Source: Panopea generosa (Eukaryota; Mollusca; Bivalvia; Adapedonta; Hiatellidae). Taken from it: DNA of 64,000 bases. Location: assembly GCA_029582155.1 (NCBI GenBank), contig CM055911.1, positions 24,443,514 through 24,507,513 on the forward strand, read 5' to 3'. The number at the start of each line of letters is the position of its first letter. Position 1 is the stretch's first letter. The notes beneath the pieces were generated by a model, which saw only the letters and a list, made by a program, of their open reading frames with translations, made no database searches and was not told the DNA's origin. A program made the translations under genes and the position numbers. Shown in pieces: positions 60,551 through 64,000 of this stretch.

Positions 60551-61390
60551 CTTATCCAATCCCGTTAATAGATGATATATTGTCGTTGTTACATAACACC
60601 GCTTTTGTATGTCATAAAGGCGTGTATGAATCTAATGTCGCTCCTTTTGGGTTACGTTCGAGCCCTGCTGTGTTTATGGAGTTAATGAATAAGGTATTAG
60701 AGATTAATTTGAAGTTAATTATCTAAATTTGCTAATCAGTGAACAAGGTATTCGCCAAGACCGAAGAAAGGTCAAAGCATTTAAAACACTAAAAGGGCCA
60801 AGGTCTGTTAGAGAAATAAGATCCTTTATTGGAATGGTAGGATATTATTGACGTTTTTTTTTCAAGGGTTTTCAAAGATAGCAAATCCGCTAATAGAATT
60901 GACAAAGAAGTTTGCAAGATTTTAGTGGGATCAAATCTGTCAAAATGCTTTTGAAATAATAAAAGAACGTCTTGGTTCACTTCCACTGCTTGAACATCCA
61001 AATCCATCTAAAATATATGTTTTACATACCGACGCCTCTAATTATGCGATAGGAAGTGTGTTATCCCAACCAGTAGATGAAGTATTTCGGATTTAGATAG
61101 TAGTAATCTGTTGCCGATATATCTCTTATCACACAAATAAAGTAAAACACAACAGAAATGGCAGACATTGTTATAGAATGATTTGCCATTTATTTTTCAC
61201 TGTCAAAGTTAGATCATCATCTATATTTTGCGATCATCAACCGTTGAAATATGTTTTAGAATCTCCAAATCAAAATAAACAAATACAGCTTTGGTCATTA
61301 GCGATATCAGCATATAACGCAAAGATTGAATTGATCGAAGGTCGTTAAAATGCTTCAGCAGATTTATTATCTAGAATACCAGAATTAGAC
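60550..61390 (+). pseudogene. Reverse transcriptase palm and RNase H remnants with internal deletions
   Basis: A shifted frame gives AYPIPLIDDILSLLHNTAF, then jumps directly to CHKGVYESNVAPFGLRSSPA: the segment with the first catalytic aspartate (LDLxSGY in relatives) is missing. A second deletion after LMNKVLEIN removes the YxDD box. RT thumb and connection residues follow with stops, then RNase H (YVLHTDASNYAIGSVLSQ), and a final NASADLLSRIP. Catalytically dead. Confidence 0.8.
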
Positions 61391-62058
61391 GTGTTACCAG
61401 TAGGTTCTAGTGAGGAGATAACATTAGAAGATGTAAATGACAGGAGTTTTCAGATTAAAACAGTAACAACAAATCAATTGTTAGAACAACGACTAAAATC
61501 ATTTAATTTTGTACATAAAAAATTAGACAAAGTAGAGAAAACGCAACCAAAATGCAACAATGAAATAAGGTCAGAAGTTTTACTTAAAATAGGAGACGCG
61601 GTATATTCTAAAAATTATAAAAAGAGTTCAAAGTTAGATAAAAACTGGAATGCATTTTACAGAATTACTGAAGAAAGATCTCCTGTAACATTCATAATAC
61701 GTAATCAATTAACTGGGTCAACTACAAAAGCACATGCGTCATAATTAATTAAAGTCAATGTTGACGAATGGGTCATTCCAGAGGCTCAAACAAGTCACCG
61801 GACAGTACAGAAACAATATTTTGTTGCACCTCCGGTTAGATCTGACTCAGAAACAGATTCTGAAATCCCAATAGAATCACCGGTAAAGCGTCAAACAAAT
61901 TGGTATAGAAACCAAAGATTAAATTTCAATGATGAAAGTGATATACCATTATTAGAGTTAGCTAAAAGATTAAGAAATCAAAATAAGGTAAATTCTGATA
62001 TTAAATCTGAAGAGTCTGATTTGGCCGATATGTCTTCTGCAATCAGCACAAGCTACCA
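61391..62058 (+). pseudogene. C-terminal pol remnant, integrase core deleted
   Basis: Directly after the RNase H end comes a sequence typical of the C terminus of pol (LLKIGDAVYSKNYKKSSKLD, then NWNAFYRITEERSPVTFI), with no HHCC zinc finger or DDE core between them. A TAA at 61,742 interrupts this frame, which continues as LIKVNVDEWVIPEAQ and an acidic tail to about 62,058. Confidence 0.75.
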
Positions 62059-62086
62059 ATAGCACGCATCGAATAACTATCAAGAT

Positions 62087-62269
62087 ATGACCGATATGGT
62101 CGCTGAAAACCAACTGAGCGATGGGGCTAATATGTCAATTAAAAACATAAAACAAAGAAATATACCATCAAAACATATTAATCGGAGACAAGTTAGGCCT
62201 AAAAAATCGCAAACGGCTAAGACATTGTTAAAATCAGTAATTAACATGTTGAAGGAAAAAGGCTCGTAA
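62087..62269 (+). CDS. Small open frame at the 3' end of the gypsy element
   Basis: 60 codons from an ATG, basic and lysine/asparagine rich (MSIKNIKQRNIPSKHINRRQ). It may be the tail of pol after a further break, or chance. I do not recognise it. Confidence 0.3.
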   Translation: MTDMVAENQLSDGANMSIKNIKQRNIPSKHINRRQVRPKKSQTAKTLLKSVINMLKEKGS

Positions 62270-62270
62270 G

Positions 62271-64000
62271 TTATAAAACATTTATAACTTGAAAATATAA
62301 GTATGGTTGAAGGGGAACAGAAAATTATATAAATTATAATAATGTAAAGTACAGAAGTAAATTATGTTTTTTCTTCAAAATACTAATTATTAATGTATAC
62401 CAAAGTGGTATGGGACATAAGGTTATGATATGATTATCAGAAGCAATATGGAGGTTTGTCAAAATGAGTATTTGTAGAAATGGGATCACGTTTAAAAGCA
62501 CAAATCGATTCGAACTACGAAAGCACAGATTTTTGCTAGACAGTTTATTAAAAACTGCGCCGAGAAATTACAGCATTGTAAACAGTGTGCGTGTGTCCAA
62601 TTAATGACAACATAAAAACAGTCATTAAAGTAAATATATCAACATGACGATATATGACATTATTGTGTAAATAACCTTTGTATGGATAGTATATTATGAC
62701 AGGCACCAGCGGTCAAAGGTTGATAACAGTCAACGTGTCACAGCAACAGCAATTGTTTGGACAAACACTGTAATTAATGTCCAAATGTAACTACAGGGGA
62801 ACATTGTAAGCAACATTAGCTTAATGATAAACTGTCAAGGATACCTATACCATTAATTTTATGTCAACATGGCGACGTTTTATGAAAGTAATTCATATAT
62901 ATTTCATCGTCTGTCAATCAAGTGTGACGGCAATACAGAGATAACCTTTTCCTCATAAGTAAACAACGATTGTGGAACACATTAAGTTGTCACGGGTGAG
63001 ACACCAACCATGCTATACAAGGGACAATGGGACAACACCTATATCCTCAGGCTACATGAAGAAACAACCGTTTCCCAGCAAAAACAATTTTCAACAATAG
63101 TGAAGTCTTGTGTTAAGAAAGCAATGAGGGTATCCAGAAAAATGTGTTAAACCAATTAAGCAAATTCCAATTCCAAAGTTAAAAGGAAAATTGTGTTATC
63201 AATAAATATTAAATTCACGGTGTTACAAAATTAAATTCAAATGATGGCTTCCGGTAGTTTTGATACTTTGATTTAAAAAAGAACGCAAAGCAGAAATCTT
63301 CAAATCGTGAAATTTAAAGAAAACAACAACAAAACAACGTGATTTTAATATGAACGCTACGCAGAAAGAGGCATACGAGTAGTTTGCAGTTACCATGAAC
63401 AATAATTAGATTATCAGATATACTATAAGAACATTAATGACATTTGTGTCGACATTTCATTTTACTTATATTTGCATTTTGTGGTGACGGGTTGTTTAAT
63501 ACTGTTGTTTGATTTTATGGTTAGTATTGTTTTTTGTTTGGTAGGATGGTATTGCTTAAGGTAGAGTTTATTAGTTACAACAATTTAACTTTCCCGTTCT
63601 CAAGTTGATATTAAAGTAGAATACGAAAAAGAAATTTAGATATATTCATCTAGTAAATATTTTCTTATTTGATATGGGCGTATACTATTTATTTAACAAA
63701 TATAAGATTTGATAGAACAAGGTAGAAAATTAAAATAGAAGAAACAAAAATAGTATGAAATAAAAATTGGCATACGTATAAATAACATTATACATATTGA
63801 TAACTGTATAAAAAATGTTAGAATATTACAAAACAAAATGTTATGTAATATAAAGTTACGATACCAATCAAAATGATTTAAAGTTAAAACAATTTACAAT
63901 CAGACATTATTGCAAACTCTTACTTGAGTGTCTTGAACAACTGAGTGTTTATGATAAGGTACAGAATTTGTGAAATATATATATCAAGATTGAAATCAAA
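62271..64000. other. No gene recognised
   Basis: AT-rich sequence without long open frames. A purine-rich ttgaaggggaacag at about 62,306-62,320 could be the element's polypurine tract, but no LTR matching the 58,100-58,500 region follows. Confidence 0.5.

Larger units (their letters stand above)
58101..62270 (+). mobile_element. Degenerate Ty3/gypsy-type retrotransposon
   Basis: Remnants in canonical order: gag, zinc knuckle, aspartic protease, reverse transcriptase, RNase H and a post-integrase tail, all plus strand and interrupted by stops, frameshifts and internal deletions. A TATA-like TATATAAA (58,393-58,400) and AATAAA (58,407-58,412) upstream of gag suggest a 5' LTR or its remnant at about 58,100-58,500. 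I found no matching 3' LTR in the window, so the ends are approximate. Pol order (protease, RT, RNase H, then integrase) and RT sequence place it in Ty3/gypsy and not Copia. Confidence 0.85.

Overview
This is A+T-rich animal nuclear DNA with intron-containing genes, abundant minisatellites, tRNA-derived SINEs, MITEs and a decayed Ty3/gypsy element. The SINE types, the HEPN-STAND-ankyrin gene and the secreted repeat-protein family together suggest a mollusc, most likely a bivalve. This is inference; no species is assigned.

Region 1 (1-32,832) is a tandem array of a unit of about 10.25 kb: copies A (left end outside the window), B, C and a truncated copy D. Each unit carries one minus-strand, apparently single-exon gene for a secreted protein of about 577 residues (signal peptide, heptad-rich stalk, three related beta-rich repeats). 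It then holds a SINE-like element upstream of the gene, a 36-bp minisatellite (18, 16, 2 and 1 units in A-D), a second tRNA-like element, a 416-bp SINE with target-site duplications, a 29-bp array, a 31-bp array and a pogo-like MITE. Copies A, B and C have intact genes; copy D is a pseudogene. Copy C also holds two MITEs whose empty sites survive in A and B.

Region 2 (about 32,880-41,110) is satellite DNA: a 26-bp family, a 2.6-kb duplication containing it, and a 51-bp family with a central block of about 1.3 kb in inverted orientation.

Region 3 (41,110-48,380) is non-coding, with a TA microsatellite, a hairpin, and two SINEs, one with a perfect 15-bp target-site duplication.

Region 4 (48,385-56,727) is one minus-strand multi-exon gene. 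Exon 1 encodes a DZIP3-like HEPN domain plus coiled coil, a 102-bp exon follows, and a 3.7-kb exon encodes an nSTAND3-like P-loop NTPase with a long ankyrin array. Splice phases join these into one frame of 1,508 codons. More ankyrin sequence beyond the stop is broken by a frameshift and a nonsense codon. The architecture suggests a cytoplasmic innate-immune sensor.

Region 5 (58,100-62,270) is a degenerate Ty3/gypsy retroelement: gag, zinc knuckle and protease remnants, reverse transcriptase lacking both catalytic motifs, an RNase H remnant, and integrase core deleted. The last 1.7 kb shows no gene.
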